NCBI GenBank assembly: GCA_900541035.1
Contig: UQIN01000011.1
Location: 1-64,000, forward strand
DNA length: 64,000 nucleotides
Reading direction: 5' to 3'
DNA from: an uncultured Collinsella sp.
GTDB taxonomy: Bacteria > Actinomycetota > Coriobacteriia > Coriobacteriales > Coriobacteriaceae
A model generated the notes under the pieces. It saw only the letters and a list, made by a program, of their open reading frames with translations. It searched no databases and was not told where the DNA came from. Numbering within the stretch: position 1 is the first letter of the stretch; every line of letters begins with the position of its first letter. Below are positions 16,385 through 23,895 of the stretch, piece after piece. A program made the translations under genes and the position numbers.

Positions 16385-18075
16385 TCGTACCCGTTAAGTT
16401 TACCTACGCCTCGCGCGACCTGTGGTTTGACCCGCAGGACCTGGATATCCTCGAGGCCGATTATGCCATTTGCTCTACCGAGCGCGGAACCGAGATCGGC
16501 TTGGTCACGGCCGATCCCTTCGAGGTGCCGCAAGACGAGATCGGTCAGCCGCTCAAGCCCGTGCTGCGCGTGGCGAGCGACATCGACCTGCAGCTTGCCG
16601 ACGATCTTGCCATCCAGGGCGACGAGGCCATGATCGATTTCCGCCGTCTGGTCAAAGAACTCGACCTCGAGATGAAGCCGGTCGGCGTCGAGTACCTGTT
16701 TGGCGGCGAGAAGGCCGTGTTCTACTTTGCGGCCGAGGAGCGCGTCGATTTTCGCCAGCTCGTCAAGGATCTGTCCTCGACGCTGCACATTCGCGTCGAC
16801 ATGCGCCAGATCGGCGTGCGCGACGAGACTCGCCTGGTGGGCGGCTATGCCCAGTGCGGCCAGGAGCTCTGTTGCACGCGCTTTGGCGGACAGTTTGAGC
16901 CCGTCTCGATCCGCATGGCAAAAGAGCAGGACCTGCCGCTCAATTCCTCCAAGATCAGCGGCGTTTGCGGCCGCCTGATGTGCTGCCTGCGCTATGAGTT
17001 CGAAGCGTACAAGGACTTTAAGAGCCGTGCGCCCAAAAAGAAGACGCTCATCGATACGCCGCTCGGCAAGGCGCGTATTCAGGAATATGACACGCCGCGT
17101 GAGCAGCTGGTGCTGCGCCTGGAGAACGGCAAGGTCTTTAAGGTCAACCTGGCCGATATGACCTGCTCGGAGGGCTGCAAAAAGAAGGCCGCCGAGCAGG
17201 GCTGCAACTGCCGCCCCGACTGCGTGACGCGCGACGTGCTCGAGCGCATCGAGTCGCCCGAGATGCGCCTGGCGCTCATGGAGCTCGACCGCGAGAACGG
17301 CGTCGACGTGGGCGATGGCCTGTCGAGCGCCGACCGTCTGGCCGGTACGTCGATGCCCAAGCGCCGTCGTCGCGATGCTGAATCCGATGCTCGCGCCGGT
17401 CAGGGGCAGGGCGAGGGTCGTGGCCGCGGAAAGGGCCGTGGCAATGCCGCAACGCCTGAGGCCGAGGAGGCCGCCGGTGGCCGTCGTCGTCGCAAGCGCG
17501 CGGGCTCGGGCGATGTCGGCGAGGCTGCAGCTGCAGACAAGAACTCCTCCCGCGAGCGCGAGACTCAGCAGCCTCAGCAGCAAAACCGCGGCGGTGGCAT
17601 GAACCCCACGCGCCGTCGCCGCCGTCACCTGTCGAGCGAGGAGCGCGAGGATGCCTTCCGCGCGGCAGCTGCTCGCGAGGCTGGTGCCGCTTCCAAGGGT
17701 CCCTCGGGTTCCGATGCGCCTGCCGACAAGGGCGGCAAGTCACGTGGCGAGGATGAGCGCGCGCCGCGTCCGCGCCGTCGCCATTCCTCGGGCACGCAAC
17801 AGAAGCCCTCAGTGCCCTCCGTTGCCGATCAGGTCTCGGATGGCGAGGTCAAGGTCACGCGCCGTCGTCCCGGAGATGGCGGGGGAGCGGCTGCCAAGGC
17901 TTCGCGTGGCGCCGCTCGCGACGAGCGCGAGTCGCGCGAAGATCGCGGTGGCGAGGGCTCGGCCGACCAGGGCCAAAAGCGCCGTCGCCGTCGCCGTTCC
18001 CGCAAGCCGCGCCAGAATGGTGGCGAGGGCTCGACCCCGTCTTCGTCCGCACCACAACCGCCCGCCGGCGAATAA
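16375..18075 (+). CDS. PSP1-domain protein (RicT/YaaT-like) with long basic tail
   Basis: The first 280 residues match RicT/YaaT, a partner in the Bacillus RNase Y/Ric complex that affects mRNA processing and, through it, competence and sporulation. Diagnostic cysteine segments are CGQELCCTRFGG and KISGVCGRLMCCLRYE, which are candidate Fe-S or metal ligands. A further Cys-rich patch (CSEGCKKK... CNCRPDC) follows. The last ~240 residues are a low-complexity Arg/Gly/Ser/Ala tail with many RRRR blocks, suggestive of RNA or nucleoid binding. It overlaps holB. Presence of the tail is unusual relative to the ~275-aa Bacillus protein. Confidence 0.85.
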   Translation: MPLVVPVKFTYASRDLWFDPQDLDILEADYAICSTERGTEIGLVTADPFEVPQDEIGQPLKPVLRVASDIDLQLADDLAIQGDEAMIDFRRLVKELDLEMKPVGVEYLFGGEKAVFYFAAEERVDFRQLVKDLSSTLHIRVDMRQIGVRDETRLVGGYAQCGQELCCTRFGGQFEPVSIRMAKEQDLPLNSSKISGVCGRLMCCLRYEFEAYKDFKSRAPKKKTLIDTPLGKARIQEYDTPREQLVLRLENGKVFKVNLADMTCSEGCKKKAAEQGCNCRPDCVTRDVLERIESPEMRLALMELDRENGVDVGDGLSSADRLAGTSMPKRRRRDAESDARAGQGQGEGRGRGKGRGNAATPEAEEAAGGRRRRKRAGSGDVGEAAAADKNSSRERETQQPQQQNRGGGMNPTRRRRRHLSSEEREDAFRAAAAREAGAASKGPSGSDAPADKGGKSRGEDERAPRPRRRHSSGTQQKPSVPSVADQVSDGEVKVTRRRPGDGGGAAAKASRGAARDERESREDRGGEGSADQGQKRRRRRRSRKPRQNGGEGSTPSSSAPQPPAGE

Positions 18076-18138
18076 CGCCCGCGAGCGGATTTAGCCCGCC
18101 TTGCCCCGAGCGCATCGGGGTACCATAGCGCTGAATCA

Positions 18139-18174
18139 ACAACCCTCCCTGCGACCGAACGTAGGGAGGGTTGT
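18139..18174 (+). promoter_or_regulatory. Hairpin that buries the comF ribosome site
   Basis: ACAACCCTCCCT pairs perfectly with AGGGAGGGTTGT across a 12-nt loop. The right arm contains the only good ribosome site (GGAGGG) for the comF TTG start at 18178. The stem has the shape of a terminator without a T-tract, or of a translational switch. Confidence 0.5.
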
Positions 18175-18177
18175 GTC

Positions 18178-18984
18178 TTGAAGAGCCATCTTAACATATT
18201 GAGCCGCCTGCAGGGTGCCGGTGCCCTACCGTTTGCGGACGAATTGCTACCGTTTGCCGAGCGGGCGGCATGCGAGGCGCTCGAGGCATTGTCGCCAACA
18301 CGATGTGCCGGCTGCGAGCGCGCCGGTGCGCTTATTTGCCAAGACTGCCTGGCCGCGCTCACGCTCATCGACCCACGTCATAGCTGTACCCGATGCGGCG
18401 CCCCGTTTGGGGATTTGCTGTGCACTGAGTGTTCGGTCGAGGGCACGTCCTCGGCAATGGCAGAGGCGCTCGACCGCTGCCTGGCGTGCGCCGTCTATGC
18501 GCATCCGCTGCCGCGCATCATTAAAGCGTACAAGGATGCGGGCGAGCGACGTCTGGCTCCGTATCTGGCGGAGCTGCTCTACGACACCGCCCTGCATGCC
18601 CAGGTCGTAGCGCCCGAACGCTTAGGAGGCGTGCTGTCCGGTGCGGATGCGGTGGTGTTTGTGCCTGCGACGGCGGCAGCGTTTCGGCGGCGTGGTTTTG
18701 ATCATATGGAGGCTATCGCGCGTCCATTTTGCGAGCTGTCGGGTGTTCCCCTGCTCGATGCTCTCGTCAAGTACGGGCATGGCGACCAGCGCGAACTCGG
18801 TCGTGAGGAGCGCCGCGAGCGTGCCCAAGGCATGTACGAGACGGTTGAGGGCGTGCACGGCCGCCGCTTGCTGCTTATCGATGACGTTATCACCACGGGC
18901 GCGACGATGGCAGCGGCTTCGGCGGAACTCAAGCGCGCCGGCGCCGCAGCAGTCGATGGCCTCGCTATCGCACGCGTTTGGTAG
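18178..18984 (+). CDS. comF: ComF/ComFC-family phosphoribosyltransferase-like protein
   Basis: ComFC-type proteins assist DNA uptake in competent cells and carry a type I phosphoribosyltransferase fold. The 268-aa product has an N-terminal four-cysteine double zinc ribbon (CAGC, CQDC, CTRC, CTEC) and the PRPP-binding loop LLLIDDVITTGATM near residues 237-250. The TTG start is chosen because GGAGGG lies 7 nt upstream. Its position three genes before raiA/hpf matches the comFC-raiA neighbourhood known in Bacillota and Actinomycetota. Late competence genes are not otherwise visible here. Confidence 0.85.
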   Translation: MKSHLNILSRLQGAGALPFADELLPFAERAACEALEALSPTRCAGCERAGALICQDCLAALTLIDPRHSCTRCGAPFGDLLCTECSVEGTSSAMAEALDRCLACAVYAHPLPRIIKAYKDAGERRLAPYLAELLYDTALHAQVVAPERLGGVLSGADAVVFVPATAAAFRRRGFDHMEAIARPFCELSGVPLLDALVKYGHGDQRELGREERRERAQGMYETVEGVHGRRLLLIDDVITTGATMAAASAELKRAGAAAVDGLAIARVW

Positions 18985-18994
18985 GGGTGGTTTT

Positions 18995-20104
18995 GTGGCA
19001 GTAAAGATTGAGCGGTGCAACGATCCGACAGGCGAACAGCTAGCGGCTTCCGTAATCCTAACAGGCGCCTCGGCGCTACGCATGATGCGCGCCGAGCGCC
19101 GGCAGATGGGCTACATAAGCTGGAAGGACCTCGATCCCGATGAAGAGCGCCGTGTGCTGCGCACGTCGTCGCCCTCGACCGAGGACATCTATCTTCCCGA
19201 CTTGGTGCGGATTGGGGCCGCAAGCAGCGAGGTGCAAGAGGATTTGTGCTTGCTGGTAGGGTCTGCAGCGCAGCGCCGCCGCATTCTTGGCGTGAGCTGG
19301 TCCGTATGCTCCGGGTTGCCCGCCGGCTCGATTCTAGAGGTGGAACCGGGGGTGTACAGTCTATCTCCCGAGGCCCTTTGTGTTGCCGTTGCGCGCGAGG
19401 TCGGCTGCATCCAGGCGTTTGCCCTGGCCCAGGAGCTGTGCTCTAAGATTTCACTGAGCGACCGCGGGAAGTATCTGCCTCCCTACACCTCGCCTGTTAC
19501 GAATAAACTTGCAAAGGACAAGGACCAGCCAGCAGACGTGGGCTACTTTGAAGTCGAGCCGGCGCTGACGCCCGATCGTCTGGCAGATTACCTCGCGGTA
19601 TGCAAGGGGAATGCGGCCAAAAAACTGCAGCGTCTGTGTCCCTACTTGTCAGAAAACTTGCGCTCGCCCATGGAGTGCATCATGCTCGCTCTGTTTTCGC
19701 TTCCGTTTTCCTATGGCGGATTTGCCTGCGGTCCCTTTAAGACCGACTACAAGATTGAGTTCGATGACCGCGCGCAGGCAATCTCGGGGATGCCGCATGC
19801 AGTTTGCGATGCGTATCAGGAAGCAGCCCGGTTTGACCTGGAATACAACGGTGAGCTGGGTCATTCCTCCCGGAGGGGACGTATCCATGATGAAAAGCGC
19901 AACACGGGCTTGATTACTATGGGAATCGAGGTCGCGACGGTCAACAACGAAATGCTCTGTGACATGGAAGCGATGGAAGCACTCGCATGGCGCATCCACC
20001 AGCGTATGGGTAAGCGATATCAGAATCGCGTAGAGGCTCGTCGAAAGAGGCAAGATGCTCTGCTGAATACGCTCCGAGCGTGCTTTGGGCTCAAACCAGC
20101 GTAA
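18995..20104 (+). CDS. Unknown protein with a possible DUF559/Vsr-like nuclease C-terminus
   Basis: The 369-aa product starts at GTG 18995 with AGGGG upstream, 10 bp after comF. I do not recognise the whole family. The C-terminal third reads FDLEYNGELGHSS, then DEKRNTGLITMGIEVATV, which resembles the D/E-x-x-G-x-x-H ... D-x-x-R pattern of small DUF559/Vsr-like endonuclease folds. Such domains also appear fused to AbiEi-like regulators in actinobacteria. The N-terminal half (SPSTEDIYLPDLVRIGAA, then a YSLSPEALCVA segment) may be a separate recognition domain. Close spacing suggests co-transcription with comF. The nuclease call is an inference. Confidence 0.55.
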   Translation: MAVKIERCNDPTGEQLAASVILTGASALRMMRAERRQMGYISWKDLDPDEERRVLRTSSPSTEDIYLPDLVRIGAASSEVQEDLCLLVGSAAQRRRILGVSWSVCSGLPAGSILEVEPGVYSLSPEALCVAVAREVGCIQAFALAQELCSKISLSDRGKYLPPYTSPVTNKLAKDKDQPADVGYFEVEPALTPDRLADYLAVCKGNAAKKLQRLCPYLSENLRSPMECIMLALFSLPFSYGGFACGPFKTDYKIEFDDRAQAISGMPHAVCDAYQEAARFDLEYNGELGHSSRRGRIHDEKRNTGLITMGIEVATVNNEMLCDMEAMEALAWRIHQRMGKRYQNRVEARRKRQDALLNTLRACFGLKPA

Positions 20105-20139
20105 AACTATGGCTTTATAGGGGGTCTGTTCATATGCTC

Positions 20140-20356
20140 TGTGCAAAAAACGGCAAATATGAGTACTGTTACTAGATTAGTGACAGCAAAAACAAAGAAA
20201 CTTGGGCCGATAATCTGGATTCAGCGAAGAGATAATAAACGAATGTGGAATATCTTGGCGCCAAGCAGGCTGTGCGGAACTCAAAAAGGGCTCGTGAGGC
20301 GGTAATACGCTGCTACTAAATTGGTAACAGTACTCATATTTGCCGTTTTTTGCACA
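20140..20356. mobile_element. MITE-like element with ~46-bp terminal inverted repeats
   Basis: The left end (20140-20187, beginning TGTGCAAAAAACGG) and the right end (20310-20356, ending CCGTTTTTTGCACA) are inverted repeats, perfect over the outer ~30 bases and similar over about 46. The ~120-bp AT-rich interior has no ORF. Size and structure fit a non-autonomous miniature element. No clear target-site duplication was identified and no full-length relative is in the window. Confidence 0.6.
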
Positions 20357-20357
20357 C

Positions 20358-20404
20358 GGCACCCTGAGACGGGTGCCCGGAGCTCCCCGCAGGGGAGCTC
20401 CGGG
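20358..20404. terminator. Two overlapping hairpins before the raiA-locus promoter
   Basis: GGCACCC/GGGTGCC (20358-20364 with 20371-20377) abuts and slightly overlaps a perfect 13-bp stem CCCGGAGCTCCCC/GGGGAGCTCCGGG (20376-20388 with 20392-20404, loop GCA). They probably end upstream transcription; there is no T-tract. Confidence 0.5.
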
Positions 20405-20476
20405 CTTCACGGGGCCACGAACGGCCCGCTTCGACCTGCGAAATCTGTACTCGCGATGCGAATGACGCCCCTAACC

Positions 20477-20505
20477 TTAAACTTTAGCTTGAACTTAGCT
20501 ATAAT
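20477..20505 (+). promoter_or_regulatory. Near-consensus promoter of the candidate ncRNA
   Basis: TTAAAC and a perfect TATAAT are separated by exactly 17 nt in a locally AT-rich window. It is the best-looking promoter in the whole sequence. Transcription would start near 20512, more than 320 nt before the next believable start codon. Confidence 0.75.
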
Positions 20506-20511
20506 GCGCTA

Positions 20512-20830
20512 CGTTCCTACCAGGCTGTGGTTGCGGACGGACGAAATGCCCGTCCTAGTCCAAGACAGACGCGGTCAAAGGGATCCACGTAAGCGACCGC
20601 GTGCGCGCGGCGCGATCATGGCGCGTCCTAGATGTAAGCCGCACCGTCCGTTCTACTTTCTTTGGGGCAATACCGCCTCGCGGGCGAGCGGGCCAGTCGT
20701 GAAGGTGGCTGCGGCCTCCCGAGCAAACACCCCGGTGCGCAAGTGTGGGGTCAAATACCAGGTCAGCTGGTGGGAACAATCTGATATTCCGCGCAACGCA
20801 CGGATCGTATACGACACAGAAGGCAGGGTA
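20512..20830 (+). ncRNA. Structured non-coding RNA, candidate raiA-motif RNA
   Basis: About 320 nt follow the strong promoter without a believable gene. Several stems can be drawn: GGACGGACG with CGTCCTAGTCC (20535-20561), GCGGTC with GACCGC (20571-20600), CTCG/CGAG on a tetraloop near 20683, ACCCC/GGGGT near 20730, and a possible closing pair of CTACC near 20518 with GGTAG near 20827. Established knowledge: the raiA-motif RNA typically lies between comFC and raiA in Bacillota and Actinomycetota, is very abundant and acts in trans. Here comF is upstream and raiA/hpf downstream. The class assignment is inference from position and structure; the 3' end is not defined. The open frame through it codes for a biased, non-protein-like sequence. 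Confidence 0.5.
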
Positions 20831-20836
20831 GTGGAC

Positions 20837-21862
20837 ATGGTGAGGGACAGCTTGATGCACGCGGCTCGGTTAGGTGCTGGGACCGCAGCGGTCATCGCCG
20901 TTTTGGGCCTGAGCGGATGCGCGTTCAACCCGCTGTCTACGTTCACGACTCCCACGATCGACCAGATCGAGTACGAGACCGTCACGCCCGCGGTGTCGGA
21001 TGATGCCCTGGTCACCCCCGGTACCCTGACGGTTGCCCTCGATACCTCCGATGCGCCGCAGGCCATGCAGGGCGCTGACGGCGAGCTCACGGGATATGCG
21101 GTTGACGCCGCCCGCGCCCTCGCAAGCCGCATGGGCCTTAAGGTCGCCTTTGTCGATGCGTCCTCGGCAGGTTCCGCGCTCGGCGACAAAAAGGCTGATA
21201 TCTTTATCGGCGAGATCAACTCCACAGACGGGGACGTTAGCTCGCTCGGCACCTGCCTGTACGATGCCGCTTCTGTGTTCGGTAAAACCAGCGATGGTGG
21301 GTCGCTAAGCGTTTCCACCGATACCCTTAACACGTCTACCCTGGGTGTCCAGATGTCCTCGGCCTCGCAGGAGGCGCTTGCTAAGCAGAGCATTACCGCC
21401 AACCAAAAGACCTACTCCAACATCAACGAGTGCTTTGAGGCGCTCGAGTCCGGCGAGGTCGACTATGTGATCTGCGACTCCACGGCCGGCGGCTACCTTG
21501 CACGCCTGATGAGCGAGGTCTCCTATGTCGGTGCGCTCGAGGCGCCCTCGACGCTTGGTGTTGCGGGCCTCTCGTCCAATGACGAACCGTGCCGTGCCGT
21601 GAGTGATGCCCTCGACGACATCACGGTCGACGGTACGCTCGAGGCGGTTCACTGCGTCTGGTACGGTCAGATTCCCTACGACCTCACCACTAAGACGGTT
21701 TCGGGCGCTAACGTGCAACCGGGCGACTCTGAGTCCAGTGAGACCACGTCCTCCGGCAGCGAGTCTTTCGATTCCAACAATGAGACCGCATCCTCCGAGG
21801 ACAAATCGTCCAGCCAGGAAGGCACCATCACTGACGATGACATTAACAAACTCAATAGCTAG
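20837..21862 (+). CDS. Lipoprotein, family 3 solute-binding-like protein
   Basis: This is a secreted lipid-anchored binding protein of the periplasmic-binding fold (amino-acid or polar-solute type). ATG 20837 is chosen because the sequence then gives a signal peptide ending in the lipobox LSGC (cysteine near residue 31). SBP family 3 features are GTLTVALDTSDAP, GELTGYAVDAARALASRMGL and a GEVDYVICD segment. The tail is Ser/Glu/Asp-rich low complexity. No ABC permease or ATPase gene is adjacent, so it may be an orphan receptor or use a remote transporter. The frame is open far upstream through the candidate ncRNA, but that part is rejected as coding. Confidence 0.8.
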   Translation: MVRDSLMHAARLGAGTAAVIAVLGLSGCAFNPLSTFTTPTIDQIEYETVTPAVSDDALVTPGTLTVALDTSDAPQAMQGADGELTGYAVDAARALASRMGLKVAFVDASSAGSALGDKKADIFIGEINSTDGDVSSLGTCLYDAASVFGKTSDGGSLSVSTDTLNTSTLGVQMSSASQEALAKQSITANQKTYSNINECFEALESGEVDYVICDSTAGGYLARLMSEVSYVGALEAPSTLGVAGLSSNDEPCRAVSDALDDITVDGTLEAVHCVWYGQIPYDLTTKTVSGANVQPGDSESSETTSSGSESFDSNNETASSEDKSSSQEGTITDDDINKLNS

Positions 21863-22179
21863 TTATTGCCAGGGGTGGTGTCTCCTATACGTTGGAAAGG
21901 ACACCTCTTCACGGTTTCAACATGCACTGCCGGGCTTCCCCAATAGGGGAGCCCGGCTTTTTCATCCCTATAAAACCAGCAGGTCAAAGCCAATTTTCGG
22001 GACCAAATACAAATCTGTCGGCTCCCTCCTATAGCGCACTTTGCCATGGAAAAGTACGAGACTTCGGTATGCGGTATCAAGCAATCGTTATTCGGGTCTT
22101 TAGGAATCCGCGTGATTAAATGCACGGCAATGGGTACATAGCCAGTACAGTAAGTCCCCGAGGCAGATTGGAGCCACGT
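21863..22179 (+). other. 317-nt gap before hpf
   Basis: It holds the lipoprotein terminator (21929-21962) and a weak GGTGTC/GACACC hairpin near 21877-21898. The remaining ~215 nt presumably carry the hpf promoter and leader. I could not pick a convincing -35/-10 pair, and no coding frame stands out. Confidence 0.5.
21929..21962 (+). terminator. Rho-independent terminator of the lipoprotein gene
   Basis: GCCGGGCTTCCCC pairs with GGGGAGCCCGGC (one bulged T) around the loop AATA, followed by five T residues. Confidence 0.85.
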
Positions 22180-22764
22180 ATGGATATCAAGGTTTCTGGA
22201 CGCAAGACGACGGTAACCGATGCTCTGCGTGCGCATGTGGATGAGAAGATCGGCGAGGCGCTCAAGGTTTTCGATATCGAGCCCATGACGGTCGACGTTG
22301 TACTTCGCTATGAGAAGAACCCCTCGAACCCCAACCCGGCAATCGTCGAGGTCACGGTTCGTGCCCGCGGTTCGGTGATTCGCGTTGCCGAGCACGGTGC
22401 AGATATGTACGCCGCCATCGACCTCTCCGCCGATAAGGTCACCCGCCAGCTGCGCAAGTTCAAGACCAAGGTCGTGGACAACCGCCAGGGCGGTGCCAGC
22501 GCCGCGGATGTCGTGCCGGTCGAGCGCGTCGAGGATCTGGCCGACCTGCTGCTGCCCGAGGAGGAGGACGACCTGCTCGTCCGCGAGAAGGTCATCGACG
22601 TCACCCCGATGACTGAGGAGCAGGCGCTGGTGCAGACCGATCTGCTGGGCCACGACTTCTACGTGTTCGAGAACGCGACGACCGGTCTCATCAATGTGGT
22701 GTATCACCGTAAGAATGGTGGATATGGCATCATCAAGCCCCGTATCGAAACACTTGACGAGTAA
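22180..22764 (+). CDS. hpf: Ribosome hibernation promoting factor, long form
   Basis: Long HPF (RaiA/YvyD family) dimerises 70S ribosomes into inactive 100S particles in stationary phase. The 194-aa product starts at ATG 22180 after TTGGAG. The N-terminal S30AE domain (about 1-100) begins MDIKVSGRKTTVTDALRAHV. The C-terminal dimerisation domain (about 130-190) ends with the typical VYHRKNGGYGIIKPR. It has its own terminator. Its placement downstream of comF and of the candidate structured RNA fits the raiA locus. Confidence 0.95.
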   Translation: MDIKVSGRKTTVTDALRAHVDEKIGEALKVFDIEPMTVDVVLRYEKNPSNPNPAIVEVTVRARGSVIRVAEHGADMYAAIDLSADKVTRQLRKFKTKVVDNRQGGASAADVVPVERVEDLADLLLPEEEDDLLVREKVIDVTPMTEEQALVQTDLLGHDFYVFENATTGLINVVYHRKNGGYGIIKPRIETLDE

Positions 22765-22793
22765 AATACGTTAACTTGCATGAGTTAACGGTT

Positions 22794-22825
22794 GGCGGCC
22801 ATCCCATGCGGGTGGCCGCCTTTTT
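22794..22825 (+). terminator. Rho-independent terminator of hpf
   Basis: GGCGGCCATCCC pairs with GGGTGGCCGCC with one bulge, followed by five T residues. A separate TTAACT/AGTTAA hairpin lies at about 22770-22787. Confidence 0.85.
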
Positions 22826-22843
22826 ACGTAAGGAGTCGCTTTG

Positions 22844-23797
22844 ATGGACAAGGCCGCATCTACCGGTCATTCGGACCGTTGCCGCATCGTCGTCGATACC
22901 TGCTGCGACTTTAGCCCCGAGGTCGCCGCGAACCTCGATGTCGATATCTTGGGTTTCCCCTTCATTATCGATGGCGAGGAGCGCACGGATGACATCTGGT
23001 CGAGCATCACGCCCAAGGAGTTCTATGACCGCATGCGCGCTGGCGCCCGCGTGTCCACCTCGGCTGTGTCGCTCGGTCGCTATATCGAGTTCTTTACCGA
23101 GTGCGCCAAAGAGGGCACGCCCACGGTCTACCTGTGCTTTACCTCGGCGCTGTCGTCGAGCTACAACTCCGCGTGCCAGGCGGCGGACGCCGTGCGTGCC
23201 GAGTATCCCGATTTTGAGCTCTACGTGGTCGACAACGCTCTGCCCTGCGCGACTGGCGCGCTCTTGGCGCTCGAGGCCGTGCGCCAGCGTTCGGCGGGAT
23301 TGACCGCCAAGCAGCTGGTCGATTGGGCAAACGAGGCAAAGACTTATGTCCACGGCTACTTTACGCTCGAGAGCTTCGATGCGCTGGCTGCCGGCGGCCG
23401 CATTCCGCCCGCGGCGGCGCAGCTCACGGCAAAGCTCGACGTCAAGCCCGAGCTCTCTTACGACCTTGCCGGCTCGCTGTCGCTGATCGGCGTCAACCGC
23501 GGCCGCAAGAAGGCGCTCAAGTCCATCCTCAAGTCGTTCCGCGAGAACTACGTGCCCGATCGCACCATGCCCATCGCCATCATGACGGCCGATGCCGAGA
23601 AGGACGGCGACTGGCTCGAAGCTGCCATCCGCAAGGAGGAGGGCTGCGCCGACGTCACGATCATTCGCAGCTCCGTGGGCCCTACTATCGGCTCGCACGT
23701 GGGCCCCGGCATGGTGGCCTGCGCATTTTGGGGTAAGAACCGCGCCGACAAGGCGTCGCTTTCCGACCGCATCGCCCGTCGCGTGCGCGGCCAGTAG
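22844..23797 (+). CDS. DegV-family fatty-acid-binding protein
   Basis: DegV proteins (FakB type) bind a fatty acid and present it to the kinase FakA for phosphorylation. The start is ATG 22844 with TAAGGAG eight bases upstream; a TTG three bases earlier is also possible. The 317-aa product shows VDTCCDFSPEVA, the fatty-acid carboxylate region RVSTSAVSL, LCFTSALSSSYNSA, and a C-terminal RSSVGPTIGSHVGPG (the GPT-H-GPG signature). It is monocistronic. Ligand identity is not predictable. Confidence 0.9.
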   Translation: MDKAASTGHSDRCRIVVDTCCDFSPEVAANLDVDILGFPFIIDGEERTDDIWSSITPKEFYDRMRAGARVSTSAVSLGRYIEFFTECAKEGTPTVYLCFTSALSSSYNSACQAADAVRAEYPDFELYVVDNALPCATGALLALEAVRQRSAGLTAKQLVDWANEAKTYVHGYFTLESFDALAAGGRIPPAAAQLTAKLDVKPELSYDLAGSLSLIGVNRGRKKALKSILKSFRENYVPDRTMPIAIMTADAEKDGDWLEAAIRKEEGCADVTIIRSSVGPTIGSHVGPGMVACAFWGKNRADKASLSDRIARRVRGQ

Positions 23798-23895
23798 GCA
23801 AACGTTGCGGCCGTAATCGACCCCAACTCACTGCCCAAACGCTGGCACCGAGTATTTAACCTGGTAACAACACCCAACCCAAAAGGAAAGGTTTC

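Noticed and set aside
20755..20790. SRP (4.5S) RNA
   Set aside because: CCAGGTCAG is present, but the GGAAGGGAGCA tetraloop partner of the SRP core is missing.
20321..20836. Upstream open frame that would lengthen the lipoprotein by 172 residues
   Set aside because: It would bury the signal peptide and lipobox deep in the protein, starts inside a MITE-like arm, and spans a strong promoter and stem-forming sequence; no ribosome site supports it.
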